DNA of 64,000 bases from Deltaproteobacteria bacterium (GCA_026388715.1 JAPLJF010000026.1:124001-188000), one strand, 5' to 3'. Numbered from the stretch's first letter, positions 54,160-62,131 are shown. The notes: a model not told the origin generated them from the sequence alone. Numbers and translations are program-made.

Positions 54160-55533
54160 TTATTGATTGCTTGCCGCAGAGAGAAGAGTGTTGATCGTTG
54201 TACAGGTTTGTGCGATTCCGCCGCAGTGACTTTCCGCGTAGGTTAGAATCTCCTGCTGTGTTTGCTCGCGTGGCGGTGGAGTCGAGGCAGTTTTCAGCAG
54301 GATCTCAGCGGCCTCTTGCCAGTTTTTGACTTGGAAGACCAGTTGCTGGTCAATGATTTCCTGTCCTATCCAGGAAAAATCGCTCCAGTGCGGGCCAATA
54401 ACCGGCTTGAGTCCGCAGGTGAGCGGCTCCAGGAAATTCTGACCGCCCAAGGGCGCCAGGCTGCCGCCGATAAAGGCGGTGTTGGCAAGCTGGTAGGCAA
54501 AAAGCATCTCGCCCATGGTGTCCCAGAGGATGATGCTGCCGTGCCGGACGGGCTCTGTAGTGCGGGACCGTAATTGCCATGGGCAGTCATGTTTTTCAAG
54601 CAGCTTTTCCCAGTTGTGCAGGCGGTGCATGTGTCGGGGGAATAAGGCGATGATGATCTTCTTGTTTTGTCCCTTGATGGCACAGATCAGTTTCATAATA
54701 TCCGCCTCTTCTTCCTGTCTGATCGAACCGAGGACCATCAGCTTGGTGTCAGGCGGAAACAGGGGGGCCAGGGGATTATGCGCAGCCGCTGGCGCGCCTT
54801 GATCGCTGATGCGGTCAAACTTGATGTTGGGCATGGTTGCAACGTTGTCCTTGCCAAAGAGGGCGGCAAAACGTGCCGCGTCATCGGTGGATATAGCGAG
54901 AATTCTGTCCGGCCTGAGATGGCGCCACAATGCGGGCCAGATGCGATAGCGGGCCAGACTGCGCGCGGTCATCCTGCCATTGGCCACCAGAATCTTCACC
55001 CGCTGTTGTTTACAGGCGTGCAGGAGTCCGGGCCATAATTCGCTTTCCAGCAGCAGCATGACCTTGGGCCGGATAGCGGCCATGGCCCTGGTCATGAGCG
55101 CAGGGTGATCAAAGGGGAAAAAAGCGGTGTGAATGGTGAGCCTGCTGCTTTGCTGTATGGCCTCGCTCCGGGCCTTTTCCAGGATCTCCATCCCTTGACT
55201 GGTATAGGTGGTCAGAAGCACCCGCATTGGTCGGGGCGGATCCAGCTTTCTGATGATCTCCCAAGCGAGAAAAGCCTCGCCCACCGAGGCTGCCTGGATC
55301 CAGAGATCAGCGGCGGCAGGATCCTCCTGCAGGGTCCGTTGGCTCAATCCCTGTTGCAGTCTCTGGTTGCGTCGCAGGAAGGGAATGGCAATGTTCCATG
55401 CCAGTTGATAGACCAGGAAGGCGATCTTGATGGATAGCGGTGTCCTGGTGTTTGGAGGAGGCCAGGCGCTGGATGGTTGAGTGGAAATTTGCTTGTCTCC
55501 AAACTGGTGTTGAAAGATGGAACCATTCTCCAT
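54160..55533 (-). CDS. waaA: 3-deoxy-D-manno-octulosonate (Kdo) transferase
   Basis: Adds Kdo from CMP-Kdo to lipid IVA at the inner membrane in LPS core synthesis. The 457-residue GT30 protein has an N-terminal membrane anchor (about 35-55), the catalytic glutamate in IQAASVGEAFLAW, the ESELWPGLLHAC segment, LGSIRQEEEADI and FIGGSLAPLGGQNFLEPL in the CMP-binding half. The first about 30 residues are rich in polar residues and could be an over-extended start. A kdsB-like remnant follows its stop codon. Confidence 0.92.
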   Translation of the reverse strand: MENGSIFQHQFGDKQISTQPSSAWPPPNTRTPLSIKIAFLVYQLAWNIAIPFLRRNQRLQQGLSQRTLQEDPAAADLWIQAASVGEAFLAWEIIRKLDPPRPMRVLLTTYTSQGMEILEKARSEAIQQSSRLTIHTAFFPFDHPALMTRAMAAIRPKVMLLLESELWPGLLHACKQQRVKILVANGRMTARSLARYRIWPALWRHLRPDRILAISTDDAARFAALFGKDNVATMPNIKFDRISDQGAPAAAHNPLAPLFPPDTKLMVLGSIRQEEEADIMKLICAIKGQNKKIIIALFPRHMHRLHNWEKLLEKHDCPWQLRSRTTEPVRHGSIILWDTMGEMLFAYQLANTAFIGGSLAPLGGQNFLEPLTCGLKPVIGPHWSDFSWIGQEIIDQQLVFQVKNWQEAAEILLKTASTPPPREQTQQEILTYAESHCGGIAQTCTTINTLLSAASNQ

Positions 55534-55615
55534 CTTTCATGGCAAGGTTATTTATGAACAACGGTTTGCTACGCCGCTGTATGTGTATAAAGGCAGGCCA
55601 CCTGAGTGGTCAAAA

Positions 55616-55679
55616 CGGCATAAGAAGCTGTAACGAAACGGTTATAGCGTGTCAGGTTGTTTCGTCGCGGCTCCTTAAG
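55616..55679 (+). repeat. CGGCATAAGG hairpin element, shortened copy D
   Basis: A 64-base copy that starts CGGCATAAG and has arms AAGCTGTAACGAAAC and GTTTCGTCGCGGCTCCTT, pairing with two G-U and two mismatches around a loop of about 19 bases. The 5' GCCGTCGTTC part is missing. It lies 20 bases past the stop codon of the cardiolipin synthase gene (which reads on -). Confidence 0.7.
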
Positions 55680-55699
55680 CTACCCGTTTCTTGCTGATT

Positions 55700-57094
55700 T
55701 TACAACTGCGGCGCAACGATCCGCATCAGGTTTTCGGCCAATTGTCGTAATATTCCTGCGGGTTTCATGGCATGCTGTGAGTTCTGAAGAAGCTTTTCCA
55801 TCCATGCGTTTATCTCTGAGATAATGGAAACAGAGTAGGCGAAACTGACCACTTCGTAGTTCAGCAGCAGGCTGCGATTATCAATATTGACGGAGCCAAG
55901 CATCGCGCCTGAGTCGTCAAAGAGGATGGCCTTGGCATGGAGCATGGGTCCCTTGTACAAGGCCACTTCCACCCCGGCCTCCATTAATTCCCGCATGTAG
56001 CTGCTGCGCACCAGGTCGGCGAGCAGATGGTTGGATTCATAGGGGGTAATCAGTTTAACATCGACGCCCTTGTGATGGGCAATAATCAGGGCCTGCTGTA
56101 AGGAGGTGTCGGGAACAAAGTAGGGGGTGACAATCCATATCCGTTTTTTGGCGGTGTAGATTGCGCAGAGCAGTGCCTCAAAGAGGGCATCTCTTGTAAT
56201 GTCAGGACCGGATGGCACTACCTGGATATAGGCGTCGCCATGGCCCGGAGGAACGGTGTCAAGTGTGATTGGTGTGGCGTGACCGCAGGCAAAGGCCCAG
56301 TCGGAGGCGAATATCTCCAGGTAATGAAAGACCGCCGGGCCTTCGATCAGAAAAAGCAGATCGTTCCAGCGGCTGGGGTCTGGGAGTGGTCCCATGTACT
56401 CGGCTGAGAAATTCATGCCACCGGTAAGGACAATGCGGCGGTCAAATAGGTAGATTTTCCGGTGGTTGCGCAGGTTGATATAGTTTCGCAGCGGCATTTG
56501 CAGGATGGGCATGAAAAAAGAGACCTTGGCCCCGGCCTGACGGAGTTTTTTGAGAGGACGCTGGAAACAGTAAAGAGGAAATGAGCCCAGTGAATCGATG
56601 AGAACCTTGACCTCCAGCCCCTCTTCTGCTTTCCTGGTCAATGCCTTGAGAAGTTGAGCGGTCACTTCGTCGGTGTTGAAGACATAGGTGCTGATAAAGA
56701 TGCTTTTCTGGGCCTTGTCTATCTGGTGTATCAGCGCACTGTAGGCCTCTGTCCCATCCGTATGGAGCACAAACCGGTTTCCTTGTGTGCCGCCTGGTAT
56801 GCCATTGGCGCGTAGGACGCCGTCAATGGGGTTGGCCTTTTCAAGGGGCAGGTCCGTCACCGAGCGGAGGCTGAACATAGATTTCGTTTTGGAGCTGGTA
56901 CGCTTGCGGGAACCAAGGATAAAGTAGAGGGGTACCGCCAGATGCGGCAGCAGTATGATCGCCAGCAGCCAGGAGATCATGCTGGTTGGGGTGCGCCGTT
57001 GATACAGCATGTGCAGCAAGGCACTGAAAAAAAGGACCTCGCCCACTACCAGGAAGGTGTGGGAGAAGATCAGTTGGAGCCATTCAATGGGCAT
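55700..57094 (-). CDS. cardiolipin synthase (ClsA-type)
   Basis: A 464-residue phospholipase-D-family membrane enzyme that joins two phosphatidylglycerols into cardiolipin. Two N-terminal helices (about 10-32 and 40-58) anchor it. The HKD motifs are NHRKIYLFDRRIVLTGGMN near residue 210 and LHAKAILFDDSGAMLGSVN near residue 385, both complete. It is the second PLD-type gene of the window, and unlike the lipoprotein at 38.4 kb it has the canonical ClsA layout. It begins 577 bases from nifE, divergently. Confidence 0.92.
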   Translation of the reverse strand: MPIEWLQLIFSHTFLVVGEVLFFSALLHMLYQRRTPTSMISWLLAIILLPHLAVPLYFILGSRKRTSSKTKSMFSLRSVTDLPLEKANPIDGVLRANGIPGGTQGNRFVLHTDGTEAYSALIHQIDKAQKSIFISTYVFNTDEVTAQLLKALTRKAEEGLEVKVLIDSLGSFPLYCFQRPLKKLRQAGAKVSFFMPILQMPLRNYINLRNHRKIYLFDRRIVLTGGMNFSAEYMGPLPDPSRWNDLLFLIEGPAVFHYLEIFASDWAFACGHATPITLDTVPPGHGDAYIQVVPSGPDITRDALFEALLCAIYTAKKRIWIVTPYFVPDTSLQQALIIAHHKGVDVKLITPYESNHLLADLVRSSYMRELMEAGVEVALYKGPMLHAKAILFDDSGAMLGSVNIDNRSLLLNYEVVSFAYSVSIISEINAWMEKLLQNSQHAMKPAGILRQLAENLMRIVAPQL

Positions 57095-57277
57095 GGGTTT
57101 AATGGAGTGTGGATTATTTTTTAATTACTTTTTTGTAATAATAAATACGGCTATTTTAAAAATAAAACAAACATGTTAGCATTTTTATCTATTCGCATTT
57201 ATGTTTCGGGAGATATTTGTTTTGAAAACTCTTTTATTACAATATGTAAGCATAAATATATTCATTATGGCCAGATC

Positions 57278-57292
57278 TGGCACACTCTTTGA
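57278..57292 (+). promoter_or_regulatory. sigma-54-type promoter, distal
   Basis: CTGGCAC (57277-57283), five bases and TTGA (57289-57292) match the -24/-12 pattern with one deviation (TTGA for TTGC). Transcription would start near 57303, just before a terminator hairpin, so the product may be a short RNA or a leader. A perfect NifA site (TGT-N10-ACA) is not seen upstream; TGT-N10-ACG near 57136 is the closest. Confidence 0.6.
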
Positions 57293-57302
57293 AGTAGCAA
57301 GG

Positions 57303-57368
57303 GTGTATTCCGCTTCGGTTGCCCTTGCCTTCTCCCAAATCTGGCAGGGGCAACCGTTTTTTTATTTC
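57303..57368 (+). ncRNA. possible short RNA or attenuator ending at a terminator
   Basis: The segment between the distal sigma-54 promoter and a T tract is only about 65 bases. It ends in a hairpin with arms CGGTTGCCCTTGCC (57316-57329) and GGCAGGGGCAACCG (57343-57356), one G-U pair and a seven-T run. GCAAGGG at 57297-57303 could pair with CCCTTGC inside the left arm, but it lies mostly before the predicted start. The transcript could be a nif-linked small RNA or a leader whose terminator is bypassed when nitrogen is scarce. No product has been shown. Confidence 0.45.
57317..57368 (+). terminator. intrinsic terminator in the nifE upstream region
   Basis: A 13-14 bp stem with one G-U, a 13-base loop and GTTTTTTTATTTC directly after it. 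No + strand gene precedes it, since the cardiolipin synthase gene reads the other way, so only the distal sigma-54 promoter can supply the transcript. Confidence 0.85.
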
Positions 57369-57525
57369 TTCTTTAGTATTGTATAACTGCCATCATACCA
57401 AGTGTCCAGCAAGTTTGTCGGTTGGTGCTGATATCTGTAGTATCGCCAGTCTTGATAGTTTTGCCGGGACGCGAGATCATCAACAATAAAGAACTCTTCT
57501 TTCCTTTTTGTAAACTTTCCTCCAT
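57362..57525 (-). CDS. possible frameshifted small gene opposite the nifE leader
   Basis: On the - strand AAGGAGGT at 57533-57540 stands seven bases before an ATG at 57525, and a TATAAT box lies at 57588-57593. The ATG frame begins MEESLQKGKK and soon looks non-protein-like. Another frame, from the A-rich run near residue 8, continues with EEFFIVDDLASRQNYQDW and a Trp/Tyr-rich tail ending in three lysines at 57362. Joining the two gives about 53 residues. This may be a true frameshift, a decayed gene or a sequencing error in the A run. I do not recognise the protein. Confidence 0.35.
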
Positions 57526-57623
57526 TTTCAGTACCTCCTTCCCTGCTCTCCTTATTATCACTGTTGTCCTGTCTTTGTATGTAACTCATTATAATAAAAG
57601 ATTAATAATCAGTATTCCCCTGC

Positions 57624-57639
57624 TGGCATCCTTCTTGCT
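57624..57639 (+). promoter_or_regulatory. sigma-54 promoter of nifE, proximal
   Basis: TGGCAT (57624-57629), CCTTC and TTGCT (57635-57639) fit the TGGCAC-N5-TTGCW consensus with a single change. The start would fall near 57650, leaving a leader of about 45 bases before the nifE ATG. Nitrogen-fixation genes in most diazotrophs use RpoN promoters, so the location adds weight. Confidence 0.8.
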
Positions 57640-57695
57640 TTTCTGTGATTACAGGAAATTTATAACACCTTTTGACATCGGGAAGGAGAACAGGC

Positions 57696-59042
57696 ATGGA
57701 AGCGTTACTTGCAGATCGACACGAGCAGATCCACCGCACCGGGGAACAGCCCTTTACCCTGGTGTGCAATAAAGACAGTCTGGCCGGGGCCGTGAGCCAG
57801 CGGGCCTGTGTCTTCTGCGGATCGCGGGTGGTGCTCTATCCCATTGCCGATGCCCTGCATCTGGTGCATGGGCCCATTGGCTGCGCAGTTTATACCTGGG
57901 ATATCCGCGGCGCTCTTTCTTCCGGCCCGGAGTTGCACCGCCTTTCCTTTTCCACCGACCTCCAGGAGCGGGACGTGATCTTTGGCGGGGAGGAAAAATT
58001 GTACCGGGCCCTGATCGAACTCATTGACCGGCATAGTCCCAAAGGAGCTTTTGTTTATTCCACCTGTATCGTCGGCATCATCGGCGACGATCTGGAAGCG
58101 GTCTGTCGGCGGGTGGAGGCCGAAAAGGGGATTCCGGTGATTCCGGTGCAGTCGGAGGGGTTCAAGGGTAACAAACGGGCCGGCTATACTGCCGCCTGTA
58201 ATGCCATGGCCCGGATTATCGGTACGGGCGACACCGCAGGCATTTCTCCATTTTCCATCAATATCCTGGGGGATTTCAATCTGGCGGGCGAGATCTGGAT
58301 GATCCGCGAATACTTTGAACGCATGGGGGTGCAGGTGGTGGCCAATATCACCGGCGACGGCAGGATTGCCGATCTGGCGCGGGCGCACGGGGCGGCACTG
58401 AACGTGGTGCAGTGTTCCGGTTCCACCATGGATCTGGCCAAGATCATGGAAGAACGCTACGCCATTCCTTCCATCCGGGTCTCCTATTTCGGGATCGAGG
58501 ATATGGCCCAGTCCCTCTATGACGTGGCCGACCATTTTGGCGACCCGGAGATGCTGGAGAAGACCAGAAAGCTTGTCAAGGAAGAACTGGCCCGGATTGT
58601 ACCGCAGTTGCAGAGGTATAAAGAGGCCCTGGCCGGCAAGAAGGCGGCCATCTATGTGGGCGGCTCATTCAAGGCCTTCTCCCTGGTCAAGGCCTTCCGT
58701 CTGCTTGATATGCAGGTGGTGATGGTCGGCTCCCAGACCGGCACCGAGCAGGAATACCGGGAGCTGGCCGAGATCACCGATCCCGGCACGATCATCGTCG
58801 ATGACACCAATCCTTTGGAGCTGACCTCCTTTCTTGAGGAAAAAGAGGTTGATATCCTGGTGGGCGGGGTTAAGGAGCGGCCCATTGCCTACAAACTGGG
58901 GGTTGGCTTCTGCGATCATAACCACGAACGCAAAGAGGCCCTGGCCGGTTTTCAGGGGATGCTCAACTTTGCCGAAGAGGTCTATTCCTCGGTGATGAGT
59001 CCGGTCTGGCGGTTTGCGATGCGAACGAAAGACAGAAGGTAG
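57696..59042 (+). CDS. nifE: nitrogenase FeMo-cofactor scaffold protein NifE
   Basis: NifE forms a heterotetramer with NifN on which the NifB-cofactor is matured to FeMo-co. The 448-residue protein is homologous to the nitrogenase alpha subunit. Visible are SQRACVFCGSRVVLYPIADA, HGPIGCAVYTWDIRG and STCIVGIIGDDLEAVC with the cluster-binding cysteines, then SEGFKGNKRAGY. The family lacks the FeMo-co ligands of NifD. GGAAGGAGA precedes the ATG at 57696; an upstream TTG at 57672 overlaps this site and was rejected. nifN follows after 47 bases. Confidence 0.95.
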   Translation: MEALLADRHEQIHRTGEQPFTLVCNKDSLAGAVSQRACVFCGSRVVLYPIADALHLVHGPIGCAVYTWDIRGALSSGPELHRLSFSTDLQERDVIFGGEEKLYRALIELIDRHSPKGAFVYSTCIVGIIGDDLEAVCRRVEAEKGIPVIPVQSEGFKGNKRAGYTAACNAMARIIGTGDTAGISPFSINILGDFNLAGEIWMIREYFERMGVQVVANITGDGRIADLARAHGAALNVVQCSGSTMDLAKIMEERYAIPSIRVSYFGIEDMAQSLYDVADHFGDPEMLEKTRKLVKEELARIVPQLQRYKEALAGKKAAIYVGGSFKAFSLVKAFRLLDMQVVMVGSQTGTEQEYRELAEITDPGTIIVDDTNPLELTSFLEEKEVDILVGGVKERPIAYKLGVGFCDHNHERKEALAGFQGMLNFAEEVYSSVMSPVWRFAMRTKDRR

Positions 59043-59089
59043 AAGGCTGAAGCCAGAGAACGGGAATTAAAAACTAAAGGAAGAGCACC

Positions 59090-60445
59090 ATGTCCAAGAA
59101 TCCGCCCAATTATATCTCCACCACCAATGCCTGCAAACTCTGCACCCCGCTTGGGGCCTGTCTGGCCTTCAAGGGGATCGAGGGTGCCGTCCCCTATCTG
59201 CACGGGTCGCAGGGCTGCGCCACCTATATGCGGCGCTATATCATCAGCCATTACAATGAACCCATTGATATCGCCTCCTCCTCACTCTCGGAGAAGAATG
59301 CCATCTATGGGGGCGGTCCTAACCTGAAGCTGGGTCTGGTCAATGTGACCCGGAAATATAATCCCAAGCTCATCGGCATTGCCACCACCTGTCTGACTGA
59401 GACTATTGGTGACGATGTCGGCAGGTACCTCCATGAGTTTCATCGGGAAACCGTTGGCACTATGCCGATCATGGTCCGGGTCGCAACCCCCAGTTATAAC
59501 GGCACCCACATGGAGGGATTCCATGCGGCGGTGACGGCGGTGGTAGAGCAACTGGCCGAAGGCGGCGAGGCGGTTCAGGGGAAGATCAATCTGCTGCCGG
59601 GGTTTATCTCGCCTGCCGATAAACGTTATCTCTCTGAGATACTGGATGATTTTGGACTGGACGCCACGATCCTGCCCGATCTTTCGGATACCATGGATGG
59701 CCCGGCCACCAGCAAGTATGACAAGATTCAGCCCGGCGGCACCCCCCTGGCTGCCATTGCCACTATGGGCTGGGCCAGCGCTACCATCGAATTTGGCCGG
59801 ACCCTCAATGGAAAAACTGCAGGCGCTGTCCTTTTGCGGAAACATGGAGTGGAGCGTCTGGTCCTGGGCACCCCCATCGGGATTGAGGAAAGTGATATCT
59901 TTTTTGCGGCCTTAAGCACACTCAGTGGCCGGCCCATTCCCGAGAAGCATGTCCGGGAGCGGGGTCGGCTGGTGGACAGTTATATTGACTGCCACAAGTA
60001 TATCTTCGGCAAGAAGGCCATCATCTACGGTGAAGAGGATCTGGTGGTGGCCCTGACCGCCTTTCTGGCCGAGATCGGGGTCGTGCCCGTGCTCTGCGCC
60101 TCTGGCGGCAAGAGCGGCAAGCTGGCCGCAGCCATCCAGAAAACAACCGGAGATATTCTGGCCGAGCAGCCCCAGGTCTTTGAGGGCATGGACTTTTTCG
60201 ATATCAGCGAAATGGCCGAGGGCCTGGCCCCGGATCTGCTCATCGGCCATTCCAAGGGCTATCCCCTGGCCAGAAAGCTGGAAATCCCCCTGATCCGGGT
60301 GGGGTTTCCCATCCATGACCGGATGGGCGGCCAGCGGATTCTTCATCTCGGCTATCGCGGAACCCAGGCCCTGTTTGATCAGGTGGTCAATGCAATCCTG
60401 GCCAGGAAGCAGAGTGATTCGCCGGTGGGGTACAGCTACATGTAA
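59090..60445 (+). CDS. nifN: nitrogenase FeMo-cofactor scaffold protein NifN
   Basis: Partner of NifE, homologous to the beta subunit NifK. The 451-residue protein begins with TTNACKLCTPLGACLAFKGI and has YLHGSQGCATYMRRY and ATTCLTETIGDDV, the expected cysteine region. GMDFFDISEMAEGLAPDLLIG falls in the C-terminal domain. It ends at about the standard NifN length, without the NifX fusion seen in some species. AAGGAAGAG lies before the ATG. A GATGGC repeat begins three bases after its stop codon. Confidence 0.95.
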   Translation: MSKNPPNYISTTNACKLCTPLGACLAFKGIEGAVPYLHGSQGCATYMRRYIISHYNEPIDIASSSLSEKNAIYGGGPNLKLGLVNVTRKYNPKLIGIATTCLTETIGDDVGRYLHEFHRETVGTMPIMVRVATPSYNGTHMEGFHAAVTAVVEQLAEGGEAVQGKINLLPGFISPADKRYLSEILDDFGLDATILPDLSDTMDGPATSKYDKIQPGGTPLAAIATMGWASATIEFGRTLNGKTAGAVLLRKHGVERLVLGTPIGIEESDIFFAALSTLSGRPIPEKHVRERGRLVDSYIDCHKYIFGKKAIIYGEEDLVVALTAFLAEIGVVPVLCASGGKSGKLAAAIQKTTGDILAEQPQVFEGMDFFDISEMAEGLAPDLLIGHSKGYPLARKLEIPLIRVGFPIHDRMGGQRILHLGYRGTQALFDQVVNAILARKQSDSPVGYSYM

Positions 60446-60448
60446 CTT

Positions 60449-60575
60449 GATGGCGTCGGCAAAAGTCCCAAATACTTCGTTGCACTGCATTCTTCGTCAC
60501 TACGGCGTACCCAAAAGTACGCCTCATTCCTCAGAATTTGCGCGCTTCGTCTTTGAGACTTTTGCCTTAGCCATC
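60449..60575. repeat. GATGGC palindromic repeat, copy 4
   Basis: A 127-base copy between nifN and nifB. Outer arms GGCAAAAGTC and GACTTTTGCC pair over 10 bases, different from the arms of copies 1-3 but still perfectly matched. The inner hairpin GGCGTAC/GTACGCC is also perfect. It starts three bases past the nifN stop. Confidence 0.9.
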
Positions 60576-60667
60576 ATCATAGGATGATTTTAAGCAAAAT
60601 TGAATTTGTGATTTTTTTTAACCAAAAAATTTTATTGGATTTTTCAACAAGCAGGAAGGAGCATATC

Positions 60668-61936
60668 ATGACCATTGATTATAGTCGGCATCCCTGTTTC
60701 AATCCCAAGGTCCAGGGTCAGTTTGGCCGGGTGCATCTGCCTGTGGCCCCGAAATGCAACATCAAGTGCAATTACTGCAACCGCAAGTACGATTGTGTCA
60801 ATGAGTCGCGGCCGGGGGTGACTTCCACCATTTTGTCACCGGAACAGGCCCTGGTCTATATGGGGAAGGTGCTGGAGGCAGAGCCGCGCATCAGTGTGGC
60901 CGGTATTGCCGGTCCTGGCGATCCGTTTGCCAACCCGGATGAAACCCTTGGCACCATGCACCTTCTGCGCCAGAACTATCCGGAGCTGATCCTCTGTCTG
61001 TCCACCAATGGTCTGGGCCTGTATCCATATATCGATGAGGTGGCGGATATCGGGGTCTCCCATGTGACGGTGACGGTCAATGGCATTGATCCCCAGATTA
61101 CCAAAAATATCTATGGCTGGGTGCGGGACGGCAATATCTCCTATCAGGGTATCCAGGCGGCAGAGCTGCTTTTGGTCCGGCAGTTGAAAGCCATTGAAAG
61201 GCTCAAGCAACGGGGGGTGATCGTCAAGATTAACTTTATTGTGGTGCCTGGGGTTAATGACCATCATGTGGAAGAGACGGCTAAATTCATGGCCGGGATG
61301 GGTGTGGATCTCTTTAACTGCATGGCCCTGTTGCCCAATGAAGGCACGCTGTTTGCCGATATCGTCGAGCCCGATAAAGAAACGATGGCCAGGCTGCGCG
61401 GCGCCGGCGAAAAGTATCTGCCGCAGATGCGCCATTGTAAGCGCTGCCGGGCCGATGCGGTGGGGCTCCTTGGCGCTGACCGTTCAGGCGAGATGGCCGG
61501 ATGCCTGAGCGCCTGTGCCTCAATGCCGGCCAATCCGAGTAGTAACCGTCCCTATGTGGCGGTGGCCAGCATGGAAGGGATGCTCGTCAATCAGCATCTG
61601 GGTGAGACCACCCGGTTTATGATCTGGGAGCAGGTCGATGATACATTCCGGCTTGTTGAAGAACGGCCGGCGCCCATTCCCGGTAGTGGCATTGGCCGCT
61701 GGCAGGCCATGACCCGTATTCTTTATGATTGTCGGGCGGTGCTGGTCAGCGACATGGGAGAGACTCCCCGCGAGATCCTGCAAAAGCATGGCATAGAACC
61801 GATTACCATGTCAGGATTTATTGAAATGGGTCTCAAGGCGATTTACAACGGCGAGGGGTTATCCAAACTGAAACGGCGGGGAAAAAAGAGTTGCGGCAGT
61901 GGACACTGTCAGGGAACGGGAACCGGTTGCGGCTGA
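60668..61936 (+). CDS. nifB: nitrogenase cofactor radical SAM protein NifB with NifX-like domain
   Basis: NifB fuses two [4Fe-4S] clusters and inserts carbide and sulfur to make NifB-co, the FeMo-co precursor. The 422-residue protein begins MTIDYSRHPCFNPKVQGQFG, with the radical SAM triad C30-C34-C37 in CNIKCNYC, and HxG-type segments in AGPGDPFANPDETL. From about residue 290 a NifX/NafY-like domain follows (VAVASMEGMLVNQHLGETTRF), and the tail is Cys/Gly-rich (CGSGHCQGTGTGCG). GGAAGGAG precedes the ATG. The longer in-frame start at 60584 was rejected. Confidence 0.96.
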   Translation: MTIDYSRHPCFNPKVQGQFGRVHLPVAPKCNIKCNYCNRKYDCVNESRPGVTSTILSPEQALVYMGKVLEAEPRISVAGIAGPGDPFANPDETLGTMHLLRQNYPELILCLSTNGLGLYPYIDEVADIGVSHVTVTVNGIDPQITKNIYGWVRDGNISYQGIQAAELLLVRQLKAIERLKQRGVIVKINFIVVPGVNDHHVEETAKFMAGMGVDLFNCMALLPNEGTLFADIVEPDKETMARLRGAGEKYLPQMRHCKRCRADAVGLLGADRSGEMAGCLSACASMPANPSSNRPYVAVASMEGMLVNQHLGETTRFMIWEQVDDTFRLVEERPAPIPGSGIGRWQAMTRILYDCRAVLVSDMGETPREILQKHGIEPITMSGFIEMGLKAIYNGEGLSKLKRRGKKSCGSGHCQGTGTGCG

Positions 61937-62061
61937 TTCCAGTTTGCATTCAAGCCGATACCTTCGTCGGCTGCGCTACGCGGCTCCTCACCGTACTCCC
62001 TCGTACTGCTTCGTCGCCGCTCGCTTGCCTTCTCGGTCTCAACTTGAATGCTTGCTGGAAT
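61937..62061. repeat. palindromic element directly after the nifB stop codon
   Basis: A 125-base element with end repeats ATTCCAGTTTGCATTCAAG and CTTGAATGCTTGCTGGAAT, mismatched only in a central block of up to four bases. The inside is rich in CTTCGTCGGCTGCGCTACG-like sequence. It starts on the base after the nifB stop, as the GATGGC copies do at other genes, but it is a different sequence. Confidence 0.75.
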
Positions 62062-62074
62062 GAGAAGCAATCCC

Positions 62075-62122
62075 ATTGTTGATGATCTCGTGGTATTACT
62101 TACCGGCGAGATCATCAACAAT
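62075..62122. other. perfect 16-bp inverted repeat between nifB and nifV
   Basis: ATTGTTGATGATCTCG (62075-62090) pairs perfectly with CGAGATCATCAACAAT (62107-62122). The 16-base loop can extend pairing by GGTA/TACC. It has no T tract and stands ten bases before the terminator at 62132. It could protect the nifB 3' end or act as a binding site. Confidence 0.8.
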
Positions 62123-62131
62123 GATTTATTC

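Noticed and set aside
57136-57151. NifA upstream activator site TGT-N10-ACA before nifE
   Set aside because: The closest match is TGT-N10-ACG in very AT-rich sequence. It is not close enough to call, and the genus may not use NifA.
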